DNA from: Bacillus smithii | Lineage (GTDB): Bacteria > Bacillota > Bacilli > Bacillales > DSM-4216 | Assembly: GCF_001050115.1 (NCBI RefSeq) | Contig: NZ_CP012024.1 | Coordinates: 1,344,001-1,408,000, forward strand | Length of the DNA stretch: 64,000 bases | Reading direction: 5' to 3' | Shown here: piece after piece, positions 38,471-47,624 of the stretch | Layout: the number at the start of each line of letters is the position of its first letter | Position numbering within the stretch: the stretch's first letter is position 1 | The notes under the pieces: model-generated | Databases searched by the model: none | Told to the model about the DNA's origin: nothing | The model's input: only the letters and a program-made list of their open reading frames with translations | Position numbers and translations under genes: made by a program

Positions 38471-38512
38471 AGGGAGGGAGGGGCCGCAGGCTCTTAGCGG
38501 CCCTCTGACAGT
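38471..38512 (+). promoter_or_regulatory. ribosome site and hairpin before swrD
   Basis: The only good ribosome site, AGGGAGGG (38471-38478), is about 34 bases from the swrD ATG. Between them GGGGCCGC (38480-38487) pairs with GCGGCCCT (38497-38504), seven G-C pairs plus one G-U. Folding would leave the ribosome site about 9 bases from the ATG. No T-run follows, so termination is unlikely. Confidence 0.65.
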
Positions 38513-38734
38513 ATGATTACATTAACGCGCTTAAATGGAAGGCCCTTTCAGTTAAACGCACTTTACATAGAAACGATCGAAGCTTTTCCGGATACGACGA
38601 TTACGTTAACGAATGGGCGCAAATATGTAGTGAAAGAATCCAAAGATCAGGTGCAAAAGCTGGTGCTGGATTTTTATCGGAGCATTCAGCTGTTCGGAAA
38701 ATTGGATAAGGAGGTGTCTGGCGATGGGGAATGA
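38513..38734 (+). CDS. swrD: SwrD/FlbD family motility protein
   Basis: This 73-residue FlbD-family protein begins [20 protein letters not shown], followed by [15 protein letters not shown]. In B. subtilis SwrD raises flagellar motor power and is needed for swarming. The small beta-rich domain has no catalytic motif. The start codon is fixed by family alignment. Its last 11 bases overlap fliL. Confidence 0.9.
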   Translation: MITLTRLNGRPFQLNALYIETIEAFPDTTITLTNGRKYVVKESKDQVQKLVLDFYRSIQLFGKLDKEVSGDGE

Positions 38735-39179
38735 AGCGGTTAGCCAAGGTCGAAATAAAATGCTGACCATTATGCTCATTATTTTAACCGTCATCACATT
38801 GGCCGGGGCTGTTGCGCTGGTGATCATGTTAAAGTCGAACAGCGGGCATCAAGGAAAAGAACCGGATATTGATCAAGTTCTGGAATGTTCCGTCGATGTA
38901 CCGGAAATTACAACCAATTTGGCTTCGAACGACTTCATCCGCATTTCCTTTAAAATTCAAACCGACAGCAAAAAAGCAAAAGAAGAACTCGAAAAACGTG
39001 ATTTTCAAACAAAGGACATCATTATAGAATTATTATCCGGGATGAGAGCGGAAGATTTGAAAGGAGCAGCCGGAAAAGAAAAGCTGGCGGAAATGTTGAA
39101 ATCAAGATTAAACGAGGTGATGCAGGAAGGAAAAATCGTCAAAGTGTACATTACCTCCTATATCATCCAACAATCTTGA
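38724..39179 (+). CDS. fliL: flagellar basal-body-associated protein FliL
   Basis: This 151-residue single-pass membrane protein is associated with the stators. The membrane helix is [20 protein letters not shown] (about 15-34), and an extracellular stomatin-like domain follows. It begins inside swrD with AAGGAGGTG upstream of ATG 38724. Confidence 0.93.
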   Translation: MGNEAVSQGRNKMLTIMLIILTVITLAGAVALVIMLKSNSGHQGKEPDIDQVLECSVDVPEITTNLASNDFIRISFKIQTDSKKAKEELEKRDFQTKDIIIELLSGMRAEDLKGAAGKEKLAEMLKSRLNEVMQEGKIVKVYITSYIIQQS

Positions 39180-39204
39180 TGGAACCGTAAGGAGGTGAAG
39201 CTCT

Positions 39205-40206
39205 TTGTCGGAGGAAGTATTATCCCAAAGTGAAATTGATGCTCTTTTGTCGGCTCTATCTGCCGGGGAAATGAATGCGGATGAATTAAAAAAAGAAGAA
39301 GAAGAAAAAAAGGTTAAAGTATACGACTTTAAACGAGCGCTGCGGTTTTCAAAAGATCAAATCCGCAGTTTAACTCGGGTTCATGAAAACTTTTCACGGT
39401 TATTGACGACGTTTTTTTCTGCTCAGCTGCGAACTTATGTACAAATATCTGTTGCTTCAGCGGACCAAATTCCTTATGAAGAATTTATACGATCAATCCC
39501 TAATTTGACGATCTTAAACGTATTTGAGGTTCCGCCGTTAGATGGAAGGATTATTATGGAAATTAATCCGAATATCGCCTATGCGCTGGTTGATCGTTTG
39601 CTGGGAGGAAGAGGATCAGGAGAAAGTAAAATTGAAAAATTGACGGAAATCGAAACAAATATTATGTCAAACATGTTTGAACGAGCTTTTTATCATTATC
39701 GGGAAGCATGGGAAAACATTGTTGAAATCAATCCGTCCTTGACTGAATTTGAAGTAAATCCACAGTTTTTACAAATGATTTCGCCCAATGAAACCGTCGT
39801 GGTCATTTCTTTGAACACGGTCATTGGCGAAGTGATGGGCATGATCAATATTTGTATCCCTCATGTAGTGTTGGAACCTATTCTTCCGAAATTATCCGTA
39901 CACTATTGGATGCAAACATCTGAAAAAAAAGAGCGCAAGCCCGGGGAATTGGAGATTTTAGAAAAGAATCTACGAAATGCGCAAATTCCGGTGACGGCAG
40001 AACTGGGAACTTCTGAGATTACGATTGAGGAATTTTTAACGTTGGATGTGGGAGATGTCATCAGACTGGATAGAAAAATCGATGAGCCATTGATAATCAA
40101 AACAGGGGATGTTCCTAAATTTATCGGCCAACCGGGAAGAGTCAACAAACAACTGGCTGTGCAAATTATAGATTCCATTGAGGGGGGAGAAAACGATGAA
40201 AAATGA
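39205..40206 (+). CDS. fliM: flagellar motor switch protein FliM
   Basis: This 333-residue C-ring protein binds CheY-P. The N-terminal CheY-binding peptide LSQSEIDALLSALS is present, then the CheC-like middle domain and a C-terminal SpoA/FliN-like domain (TIEEFLTLDVGDVIRLDRKI). TTG 39205 follows a perfect GGAGGTG. It overlaps fliY by 11 bases. Confidence 0.97.
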   Translation: MSEEVLSQSEIDALLSALSAGEMNADELKKEEEEKKVKVYDFKRALRFSKDQIRSLTRVHENFSRLLTTFFSAQLRTYVQISVASADQIPYEEFIRSIPNLTILNVFEVPPLDGRIIMEINPNIAYALVDRLLGGRGSGESKIEKLTEIETNIMSNMFERAFYHYREAWENIVEINPSLTEFEVNPQFLQMISPNETVVVISLNTVIGEVMGMINICIPHVVLEPILPKLSVHYWMQTSEKKERKPGELEILEKNLRNAQIPVTAELGTSEITIEEFLTLDVGDVIRLDRKIDEPLIIKTGDVPKFIGQPGRVNKQLAVQIIDSIEGGENDEK

Positions 40207-41422
40207 TGACATGCTCTCGCAGGATGAGATTGACGCTTTGCTGAAAGGAACTGTGAATGACGCAGAAGCTCCGAATCAAGAGATAGACGATGTGGAAACG
40301 CAACAAGAAAAACAAGAACAACAGGAAATGATACATACGGAAGATTATTTAACGCCGGTTGAAGAAGATGCCTTGGGTGAAATCGGCAATATCTCGTTCG
40401 GTAGCTCGGCAACAGCCTTGTCCAGTCTATTAAACCAAAAAGTAGATATTACCACACCTTCTGTTTCGATTATCCCTCGGAGCAAAATTCAGGATGAATT
40501 TCCTCATCCGTATGTTGCGATATTGGTAGAATATCGCGATGGGTTTGCCGGAGTGAATCTTTTAGTGATAAAACAGCAAGACGCCGCGATCATTGCGGAT
40601 CTCATGCTAGGGGGAACTGGTGAGAATCCAAGCGAAACTTTGGATGACATCAAACTAAGCGCCGTCCAGGAAGCAATGAACCAAATGATGGGTTCGGCGG
40701 CCACGTCCATGTCGACCATCTTCCAAAAGCGTGTAGATATTTCCCCGCCTTCGCTCGTCTTAATGGACTTAAAAAACGGAGAAGGATCTGACGCTATACC
40801 TGATCACGAACTGTTCGTCAAAGTCTCCTTCCGTTTAACGATTGGAAACTTAATTGATTCCAATATCATGCAATTATTGCCGATTTCATTTGCCAAAAGT
40901 CTTGTAGAAGAATTGGTGAACCCTTCAACCGATGGGGAAGAGCCGCAAATGGCAAATGAAGAAAACGCATCAGATAAAAATTCTGTTCAAAAAGGAACAA
41001 TCGCTGAGGGAAGGAAAGAGACTGCGTCGAAAACCGACCGACCACAACCCGATGTTCAGAAAGAAGAGAATGTAGGAAAAAGCAGGAAAACGGAACCGAT
41101 GGTTCATGTGGAGCCTGCCGCTTTTGCGGAATTTCAGCCGACAACCGCACCTTCTGTTGAAACAAGAAATTTAGATTTATTGCTTGATATTCCTTTAAAT
41201 GTGACTGTCGAGCTTGGAAGAACCGTGCGCACGGTAAAGGATATTCTGGAACTTTCCTCCGGCTCTATCATTGAGCTCGATAAACTGGCAGGGGAACCGG
41301 TGGATATATTGGTCAATAATAGGTTGATAGCAAAGGGCGAAGTTGTGGTTATAGATGAAAATTTCGGTGTTCGTATAACGGAAATACAAAGCCAAAGTGA
41401 ACGCATTCATCAATTAAAATAA
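40196..41422 (+). CDS. fliY: flagellar motor switch phosphatase FliY
   Basis: This 408-residue C-ring protein combines a CheY-P phosphatase and a FliN domain. The N-terminal MLSQDEIDALLKG resembles the FliM CheY-binding peptide. The CheC-like active region EIGNISFGSSATALSSLLNQ and a second one near AVQEAMNQMMGSAATSMS are intact. A polar linker (about 245-325) leads to the FliN domain LLLDIPLNVTVELGRTVRTV. GGGGGGAG supports ATG 40196. It is somewhat longer than B. subtilis FliY, mainly in the linker. Confidence 0.95.
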   Translation: MKNDDMLSQDEIDALLKGTVNDAEAPNQEIDDVETQQEKQEQQEMIHTEDYLTPVEEDALGEIGNISFGSSATALSSLLNQKVDITTPSVSIIPRSKIQDEFPHPYVAILVEYRDGFAGVNLLVIKQQDAAIIADLMLGGTGENPSETLDDIKLSAVQEAMNQMMGSAATSMSTIFQKRVDISPPSLVLMDLKNGEGSDAIPDHELFVKVSFRLTIGNLIDSNIMQLLPISFAKSLVEELVNPSTDGEEPQMANEENASDKNSVQKGTIAEGRKETASKTDRPQPDVQKEENVGKSRKTEPMVHVEPAAFAEFQPTTAPSVETRNLDLLLDIPLNVTVELGRTVRTVKDILELSSGSIIELDKLAGEPVDILVNNRLIAKGEVVVIDENFGVRITEIQSQSERIHQLK

Positions 41423-41442
41423 TCATTTGAGGAGGAATGAAA

Positions 41443-41805
41443 ATGGGAAATCGTATTTTAGTTGTAGATGATGCAGCTTTTATGAGAATGATGATCAAAG
41501 ATATTTTAACGAAAAACGGTTATGAAGTGGTTGGAGAAGCGGCCGATGGAAATCAAGCCGTGGAAAAATATAAAGAGTTGCAGCCGGATCTTGTAACGAT
41601 GGATATTACGATGCCTGACATGGATGGAATTGAAGCGTTAAAAGCGATAAAAGCGATTGATGCCAATGCGAAAGTCATTATGTGTTCGGCCATGGGACAG
41701 CAGGCTATGGTCATTGATGCGATTCAAGCCGGAGCAAAAGACTTTATCGTCAAGCCTTTCCAAGCGGATCGGGTGATAGAAGCAATTAAAAAGACGCTTG
41801 GTTAA
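41443..41805 (+). CDS. cheY: chemotaxis response regulator CheY
   Basis: This 120-residue single-domain receiver, when phosphorylated by CheA, binds FliM and promotes counterclockwise rotation in Bacillus. The acidic pair Asp9-Asp10, phosphoacceptor Asp54 (VTMDITMPDMDG), and Lys in FIVKPF are present. ATG 41437 is one base after GGAGG and too close, so ATG 41443 is preferred. Confidence 0.96.
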   Translation: MGNRILVVDDAAFMRMMIKDILTKNGYEVVGEAADGNQAVEKYKELQPDLVTMDITMPDMDGIEALKAIKAIDANAKVIMCSAMGQQAMVIDAIQAGAKDFIVKPFQADRVIEAIKKTLG

Positions 41806-41825
41806 TGTTAAGAAGGTGCTTTCGA

Positions 41826-42500
41826 TTGAATCTGGAACGAGTCAAAAAGTGTTTGATCATATTCATTAGCCTGTTTCTCTTGGGTATTGGCGGAACATCT
41901 GTCACTGCCGCGGGAACTTTGAGCGGAAACGTAAAAGATTGTATCGAACATCCTGATAAATGTCAGGATTCAGGAACATCTAAAAAAGAAAAAAGCACTG
42001 CGACGGACGATATTTCCGGAGTCAGTGCTTGGGATTATGCAAGAATGCTGTTCGCGCTCCTTTTTGTGATTGTATTAATCTACTTTTTAATCAAATTTAT
42101 CAATAAAAAAAGCCAAACTTATCAAGATTCGAAGCTGATCCAGCATTTGGGCGGTTCTCCTCTTGGAGGAAACCGCTCCATCCAATTGGTAAAGGTGGGA
42201 GAACGCATTTTTATTCTGGGAGTTGGTGAAAACATAGAACTGCTGAAAGAAATCAACGACCAAGAAGAATATAAACAGCTTTTGCAAGTTTACAATCAAC
42301 AAAAGGATCTATTGCTGGATACGAAAGATATTTTTACGGTCGCTTTGAGAAAATGGCAGGAGAGAAAACAAAAAGCGGTCAAAAAAGGTGGTTCAGCGCC
42401 TTTTAAAAGTGTGCTTGAAAAGCAGTTAAACGAAATAAAAACTTCAAGGGAGCAAGCGCTCCAGCAGCTGGAAACCAAGGAGAAGAAGTCTGATGAATGA
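41826..42500 (+). CDS. fliO: flagellar biosynthetic protein FliO (FliZ)
   Basis: This 224-residue protein assists assembly of the FliP ring. A signal-peptide-like N terminus (IIFISLFLLGIGGTSVTAAG) is followed by an exported segment with two Cys, then a membrane helix (ARMLFALLFVIVLIYFLIKFI), and a cytoplasmic FliO domain with LIQHLGGSPLGGNRSIQLVK. Bacillus calls the gene fliZ. TTG 41826 follows AGAAGGTG; ATG 41805, overlapping the cheY stop, is less likely. Confidence 0.88.
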   Translation: MNLERVKKCLIIFISLFLLGIGGTSVTAAGTLSGNVKDCIEHPDKCQDSGTSKKEKSTATDDISGVSAWDYARMLFALLFVIVLIYFLIKFINKKSQTYQDSKLIQHLGGSPLGGNRSIQLVKVGERIFILGVGENIELLKEINDQEEYKQLLQVYNQQKDLLLDTKDIFTVALRKWQERKQKAVKKGGSAPFKSVLEKQLNEIKTSREQALQQLETKEKKSDE

Positions 42501-43161
42501 ATTTATGCATTATTTTAATAACAGCTCCCCGGAAAATGTGTCATTGTCGGTAAAACTGCTTCTTCTTTTGACCGTTTTATCGCTGGCGCCGAGTATTTTG
42601 ATTTTAATGACTTGTTTTACGCGCATCATCATTGTGCTGTCTTTTGTCCGTACTGCCTTGGGAACGCAACAGATGCCGCCGAACCAAGTATTGGTGGGCC
42701 TTGCTTTGTTTTTGACTTTTTTTATCATGACGCCGGTGTTTCAACAGGTCAATAAAGAAGCTTTGACTCCTCTTTTTAAAAATGAAATCAATCTGGAAGA
42801 AGCTTATGATCGGGCGAGCGTCCCTTTTAAAGACTTTATGAGTCGATACACGAGAGAAAAGGATTTGGACTTATTTTTGCAATATTCGAATGCGAAACGG
42901 CCAAAAAGCATAGAGGATATACCGTTAACTGCGCTTGTGCCGGCGTTTGCGATCAGCGAGTTGAAAACGGCGTTTCAAATGGGATTTATGCTTTTTATTC
43001 CTTTTCTTGTCATCGATATGGTGGTGTCCAGTGTACTCATGTCTATGGGGATGATGATGCTTCCTCCGATTATGATTTCATTGCCATTTAAAATATTATT
43101 ATTCGTTCTTGTCGATGGCTGGCATTTAGTGATTGAGTCGCTTTTACAAAGTTATAAGTAG
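42493..43161 (+). CDS. fliP: flagellar export gate protein FliP
   Basis: This 222-residue core component of the export pore has four hydrophobic segments and the family signatures MTCFTRIIIVLSFVRTALG and FMLFIPFLVIDMVVSSVLMS. It overlaps fliO by 8 bases. With FliQ and FliR it forms the helical pore inside the MS ring. Confidence 0.97.
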   Translation: MNEFMHYFNNSSPENVSLSVKLLLLLTVLSLAPSILILMTCFTRIIIVLSFVRTALGTQQMPPNQVLVGLALFLTFFIMTPVFQQVNKEALTPLFKNEINLEEAYDRASVPFKDFMSRYTREKDLDLFLQYSNAKRPKSIEDIPLTALVPAFAISELKTAFQMGFMLFIPFLVIDMVVSSVLMSMGMMMLPPIMISLPFKILLFVLVDGWHLVIESLLQSYK

Positions 43162-43172
43162 GTGAAGAGTAC

Positions 43173-43442
43173 ATGAATCCCGAAATGGTCATTTCTCTCG
43201 CAGAAAAAGGAGTTTATATGATTTTGATTCTATCCGGTCCGATCATGCTGATTGGGCTCATTGTCGGACTTGTCGTGAGTATTTTTCAAGCAATGACTCA
43301 AATTCAAGAACAAACACTCGCTTTCATTCCTAAAATTGTGGCGATGCTGGTTGGATTGGTATTTTTTGGTCCTTGGATGCTGACTCATATGATTTCTTAT
43401 ACTTCGCAAATTTTATCGAATTTAACACAGTTTGTGGGATGA
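43173..43442 (+). CDS. fliQ: flagellar export gate protein FliQ
   Basis: This 89-residue protein has two membrane helices (about 16-38 and 52-72) and the family stretch FQAMTQIQEQTLAFIPKI between them. Start ATG follows AGGTGAAGAG. It lies 11 bases after fliP and 4 bases before the fliR start. Confidence 0.96.
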   Translation: MNPEMVISLAEKGVYMILILSGPIMLIGLIVGLVVSIFQAMTQIQEQTLAFIPKIVAMLVGLVFFGPWMLTHMISYTSQILSNLTQFVG

Positions 43443-43446
43443 TGGC

Positions 43447-44223
43447 ATGGATCAGCTAGTTCCGAAATTCTCCGTGTTTCTTCTCATTTTTGTCCGGGTA
43501 GCGTCTTTTTTTGTGACCGTGCCGCTTTTTTCGTATCGGACCATTCCGGCCATACATCGGGTGGGCGTTTCTTTCGCTCTTTCTTGGATGATGTACTATA
43601 CCATGAATACTGCGCCGATTGCGATAGATGGCGCCTACTTTTTATTAATATTAAAAGAGATGCTTGTCGGTCTGTTGATTGGATTTACAGCTGCGTTGGT
43701 GATGGCGGCGGTTCAAGTAGCCGGAGCTCTCATTGATTTTCAGATGGGGTTTACCATTGCCAATGTCATTGATCCTCACACAGGAATGCAAAGTCCGATC
43801 ATGGGACAATATTTTTACATGTTTGCTCTGCTTTTTTTGCTTTCTGTAAACGGGCATCATCTTCTCTTGGACGGAATTTATTACAGTTATCAGCTCATAC
43901 CGCTGGAACAAGGGAAGTTTTCGCTTGGCAGCAGCTCTTTTGCGCAGTATATGATTCATGCTTTCCAATCCATGTTTGTCATCGCCTTTCAAATGGCCGT
44001 TCCGGTGGTTGCATCCCTATTTCTAGTCGACGTCGCGTTGGGGATTATTGCCCGCACCGTTCCGCAGATGAATATTTTTGTTGTCGGATTTCCTGTGAAG
44101 ATTGCCGTGGCTTTTATTGTCATGATCGTGGTGATGAGTGCCATTTTCGCGGTGGTGCAACATTTATTTGAAATGATGCTATACGCGATGAGAGATGTGA
44201 TGAAAATCATCGGAGGGACGTAA
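43447..44223 (+). CDS. fliR: flagellar export gate protein FliR
   Basis: This 258-residue protein has about six hydrophobic segments. It contains the family stretch IDFQMGFTIANVIDPHTGMQ and RTVPQMNIFVVGFPVKI. GTG 43432 is in frame within fliQ, but ATG 43447 gives MDQLVPKFSVFLLIFVR, the normal start. The ribosome site is weak (GTGGGAT), so translation probably depends on fliQ. Confidence 0.95.
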   Translation: MDQLVPKFSVFLLIFVRVASFFVTVPLFSYRTIPAIHRVGVSFALSWMMYYTMNTAPIAIDGAYFLLILKEMLVGLLIGFTAALVMAAVQVAGALIDFQMGFTIANVIDPHTGMQSPIMGQYFYMFALLFLLSVNGHHLLLDGIYYSYQLIPLEQGKFSLGSSSFAQYMIHAFQSMFVIAFQMAVPVVASLFLVDVALGIIARTVPQMNIFVVGFPVKIAVAFIVMIVVMSAIFAVVQHLFEMMLYAMRDVMKIIGGT

Positions 44224-44224
44224 A

Positions 44225-45307
44225 GTGAGATTATTGACCGTTGATTTGCAGTTTTTTGCGGGGGAGAAAACGGAAAAAGCCACACCCAAAAGAAGGGAAG
44301 AAGCGAAGAAGAAAGGTCAAGTGGCAAAAAGCCAAGAGGTCGTTACGGCAATCAATCTGTTGGCTGTTTTTTCCTCGCTCTATTTTGCTTCTTCTTTTCT
44401 TGGCGATATTGTGAGGCGGCTCTTTTCACGTTCTTTTCAAGATTATATGCTCATGCCTATTACGGAAGGAAACTTAAAATCCATCGTTTTAGATGTATTG
44501 AAAGATTTTGCATATATGGTCGGCCCTTTTCTGCTTGTCGCATTAGTGGGAAGTTTAGCCGCCAATTATCTGCAAGTTGGGTTTTTGTTTACGACGGAGA
44601 CGTTGGTTCCCAAGCTGGAAAAAATCGATCCTATGAAAGGATTTCAAAGGATTTTTTCGATTAAGGCACTAGTAGAGTTACTGAAGTCCATTTTAAAAAT
44701 TTCCATTGTCGGAACCGTGACCTTTGTGATTTTGTGGATGAATATGGACAGAGTACTTGGCCTGTCTTTTGAGTCATTGTCCGATTCATTGAAAACGGTA
44801 GGAACGTTAACGGTGCAAATGGGAATTTCTGCTTCGATCGCTCTGTTGTTTTTGGCCTTGTTTGATTATCTTTATCAGAAATACGATTTTGAAAAAAGCA
44901 TTCGAATGTCAAAGCAAGACATTAAAGATGAATATAAAAACTCAGAAGGCGACCCGCAAATCAAATCACGGATTAAGCAAAGACAACGGGAAATGGCGAT
45001 GAGAAGAATGATGCAAGAAGTGCCTAACGCAGACGTCGTAATCACCAATCCAACTCATTTTGCCGTTGCGCTGAAATATGAAGAGGAGAAAATGGATGCG
45101 CCGGTTGTAGTCGCTAAAGGGGCAGATTATTTGGCGCAAAAGATTAAGGCCATCGCCAAAGAGAATCATGTTGAAACGGTTGAAAACCGTCCGTTGGCAA
45201 GGGCTCTGTACACCCAGGTGGAAATTGGAGAGAGGATACCGGAAGAATTTTTCAAAGCGGTCGCTGAAATTTTGGCGTATGTGTACCGATTAAAAAATAA
45301 AGTGTAG
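44225..45307 (+). CDS. flhB: flagellar export switch protein FlhB
   Basis: This 360-residue protein changes export specificity from hook to filament. The N terminus carries GEKTEKATPKRREEAKKKGQ, followed by four membrane helices. The cytoplasmic domain has an intact self-cleavage motif NPTH within VVITNPTHFAVALKY. It starts with GTG one base after the fliR stop. Its C terminus resembles YlqH (16428-16721). Confidence 0.97.
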   Translation: MRLLTVDLQFFAGEKTEKATPKRREEAKKKGQVAKSQEVVTAINLLAVFSSLYFASSFLGDIVRRLFSRSFQDYMLMPITEGNLKSIVLDVLKDFAYMVGPFLLVALVGSLAANYLQVGFLFTTETLVPKLEKIDPMKGFQRIFSIKALVELLKSILKISIVGTVTFVILWMNMDRVLGLSFESLSDSLKTVGTLTVQMGISASIALLFLALFDYLYQKYDFEKSIRMSKQDIKDEYKNSEGDPQIKSRIKQRQREMAMRRMMQEVPNADVVITNPTHFAVALKYEEEKMDAPVVVAKGADYLAQKIKAIAKENHVETVENRPLARALYTQVEIGERIPEEFFKAVAEILAYVYRLKNKV

Positions 45308-45335
45308 GTCTTATTGAAAGTTGGGAGAGAACATC

Positions 45336-47624
45336 ATGAAGGTAAGAGATTTTTCGGTGTTACTGGGAGTCATTTTAATCGTCGCAATGCTTATTATTCC
45401 TTTTCCTTCATGGCTATTAAGCATTTTGATTATCCTGAACATATCTCTTGCGTTATTGGTGCTGTTAACAACCATGAATATGAATGAAGCGCTCCAATTT
45501 TCCGTATTTCCGTCTTTGCTGCTTCTATTAACCTTATTTCGATTAGGTTTAAACGTGTCGACAACGCGTTCTATTTTGAGCAAAGGGGAGGCAGGAGGCG
45601 TTGTCGAAACGTTTGGAACGTTTGTTGTCGGCGGAAATTTGGTTGTTGGTTTAGTCGTGTTCCTCATATTAATCATTATTCAGTTTGTTGTCATCACGAG
45701 AGGAGCAGAACGCGTTTCTGAAGTGGCAGCACGTTTTACTTTAGATGCTATGCCGGGTAAACAGATGGCCATTGACGCGGATTTAAATGCAGGAATGATA
45801 TCGGAGCAGGAAGCGCGGGAACGACGTGAAAATATTTCACGGGAAGCAGATTTTTACGGAGCGATGGATGGTGCGACTAAATTTGTAAAAGGCGATGCGA
45901 TCGCCGGTATTATTATCGTCATCATTAACTTGATTTTTGGAATGGTCATTGGCATGGTCCAGCAAGGTATGGGGTTTCAAGATGCAGCCAATCATTATTC
46001 ATTGTTGACAGTGGGGGACGGAATTGTCAGCCAGATACCGGCATTATTAATTTCCACCGCTACTGGCATCATTGTCACTCGAACCGCTTCAAACAGCAAT
46101 CTTGGCGAAGATGTAATGTCTCAATTGTTATCCTATCCTAAAATGTTATATGTTACGGCCGGTACCATTTTTTTGCTTGGAATTGCCACGCCTATTAATG
46201 ATTTGCTGACGATTCCGGTTGCGGCGCTGCTTGCGATCGGAGGATACAGGCTTCAAAAAGTTCCGGATGAGCCGGTGGAAACGGAAGAGGTTCAAGAAGA
46301 GAACGAAGCAGAAGAATTGCGGCGGCCCGAAAATGTCGTCAATTTATTAAATATTGACCCGATTGAATTTGAATTTGGCTATGGACTTATCCCTCTTGCC
46401 GATGCAAACCAAGGCGGCGACTTGCTTGATCGGATTGTGATGATCCGAAGACAGCTGGCCATGGAATTGGGGATTATTCTTCCGGTTGTGCGCATCAGAG
46501 ATAATATTCAATTAGCCCCGAATGAATACAGAATTAAAATTAAAGGAAATGAAGTGGCCAAAGGAGAGTTGTTTCTTGATCACTATTTGGCCATGAATTC
46601 CGGCGAAGAAGAGGATTCGATTGAAGGAATTGATACGATTGAGCCTTCATTCGGTCTTCCTGCCAAATGGATTACGGAAGAAGTAAAAGATCAAGCAGAA
46701 ATGCTGGGCTATACTGTCGTCGACCCACCGAGTGTTGTTTCCACTCATTTAACGGAAGTATTGAAAGCAAATGCCCATGATTTGCTCGGAAGACAAGAAA
46801 CGCAGCAATTGATTGACCATATGAAAGAAACGTATCCTGTTCTTGTTGAAGAAGTAACACCGAATCCTTTATCCGTTGGAGACATACAAAAAGTGTTGGC
46901 AAAACTGTTAAAAGAAAATATTTCGATACGCAATCTGCCGATCATTTTTGAAACGCTAGCCGATTACGGCAAATTAACATCCGACACCGATTTGTTAACC
47001 GATCATTTAACGGAAGTATTGAAAGCAAATGCCCATGATTTGCTCGGAAGACAAGAAACGCAGCAATTGATTGACCATATGAAAGAAACGTATCCTGTTC
47101 TTGTTGAAGAAGTAACACCGAATCCTTTATCCGTTGGAGACATACAAAAAGTGTTGGCAAAACTGTTAAAAGAAAATATTTCGATACGCAATCTGCCGAT
47201 CATTTTTGAAACGCTAGCCGATTACGGCAAATTAACATCCGACACCGATTTGTTAACCGAGTATGTTCGTCAAGCTTTATCACGACAAATTACCAATCAA
47301 TATGCCGATGAAGGAACCATCAAAGTGATCACTTTGTCAGCGCAGGTGGAAAAATTGATCGCTGATAGTGTACAACAAACTGAGCATGGAAATTATTTGT
47401 CGATCGACCCGGTCAATTCGCAAAAATTAATAGAAGCCGTTTCAAAAAAAGTAGAAGAAGTTTCTATCATGCAGCAAATGCCGGTCATTTTATGTTCTCC
47501 GGCAATTCGAATGTTTGTAAGGCAGCTGTTGGAAAGATATTTTCCACGATTACCGATCCTATCTTTCAACGAACTTGAACCAAATGTGGAAGTACAAAGC
47601 GTCGGGGTGGTGACCATCGAATGA
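45336..47624 (+). CDS. flhA: flagellar export gate protein FlhA with internal 86-residue tandem duplication
   Basis: This is the ring-forming export-gate component. An N-terminal membrane domain of about eight helices includes the FHIPEP signature RLGLNVSTTRSILSKGEAGG; a linker and a large cytoplasmic domain follow. From ATG 45336 it has 762 residues. Removing the duplication gives 676, matching the normal 677. Residues 471-555 are repeated exactly as 557-641, with a hybrid junction codon giving Asp556. By comparison with known FlhA structures this stretch corresponds roughly to cytoplasmic subdomain D3 (inference). The frame is preserved, so flhF coupling (4-base overlap) is unaffected. TTG 45321 is upstream but overlaps the ribosome site. 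Confidence 0.95.
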   Translation: MKVRDFSVLLGVILIVAMLIIPFPSWLLSILIILNISLALLVLLTTMNMNEALQFSVFPSLLLLLTLFRLGLNVSTTRSILSKGEAGGVVETFGTFVVGGNLVVGLVVFLILIIIQFVVITRGAERVSEVAARFTLDAMPGKQMAIDADLNAGMISEQEARERRENISREADFYGAMDGATKFVKGDAIAGIIIVIINLIFGMVIGMVQQGMGFQDAANHYSLLTVGDGIVSQIPALLISTATGIIVTRTASNSNLGEDVMSQLLSYPKMLYVTAGTIFLLGIATPINDLLTIPVAALLAIGGYRLQKVPDEPVETEEVQEENEAEELRRPENVVNLLNIDPIEFEFGYGLIPLADANQGGDLLDRIVMIRRQLAMELGIILPVVRIRDNIQLAPNEYRIKIKGNEVAKGELFLDHYLAMNSGEEEDSIEGIDTIEPSFGLPAKWITEEVKDQAEMLGYTVVDPPSVVSTHLTEVLKANAHDLLGRQETQQLIDHMKETYPVLVEEVTPNPLSVGDIQKVLAKLLKENISIRNLPIIFETLADYGKLTSDTDLLTDHLTEVLKANAHDLLGRQETQQLIDHMKETYPVLVEEVTPNPLSVGDIQKVLAKLLKENISIRNLPIIFETLADYGKLTSDTDLLTEYVRQALSRQITNQYADEGTIKVITLSAQVEKLIADSVQQTEHGNYLSIDPVNSQKLIEAVSKKVEEVSIMQQMPVILCSPAIRMFVRQLLERYFPRLPILSFNELEPNVEVQSVGVVTIE
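46745..47002 (+). repeat. tandem repeat copy 1 inside flhA (258 bp)
   Basis: Copy 1 of a perfect direct repeat with period 258. Identity starts at 46745 (base 46744 differs from 47002) and continues without a mismatch to the end of copy 2. The unit is 86 codons. Confidence 0.99.
47003..47260 (+). repeat. tandem repeat copy 2 inside flhA (258 bp)
   Basis: This is identical to 46745-47002. The copies abut exactly; base 47261 (G) differs from 47003 (T), so the periodic region is exactly two units. No microhomology is evident at the join. Confidence 0.99.

Noticed and set aside
39903-40412. 169-codon frame on the - strand across fliM/fliY
   Set aside because: It is antisense to two well-identified genes with no ribosome site or family resemblance.
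46672-47203. paired - strand frames with identical products opposite flhA
   Set aside because: They are identical only because the flhA segment is duplicated; they are antisense shadows.
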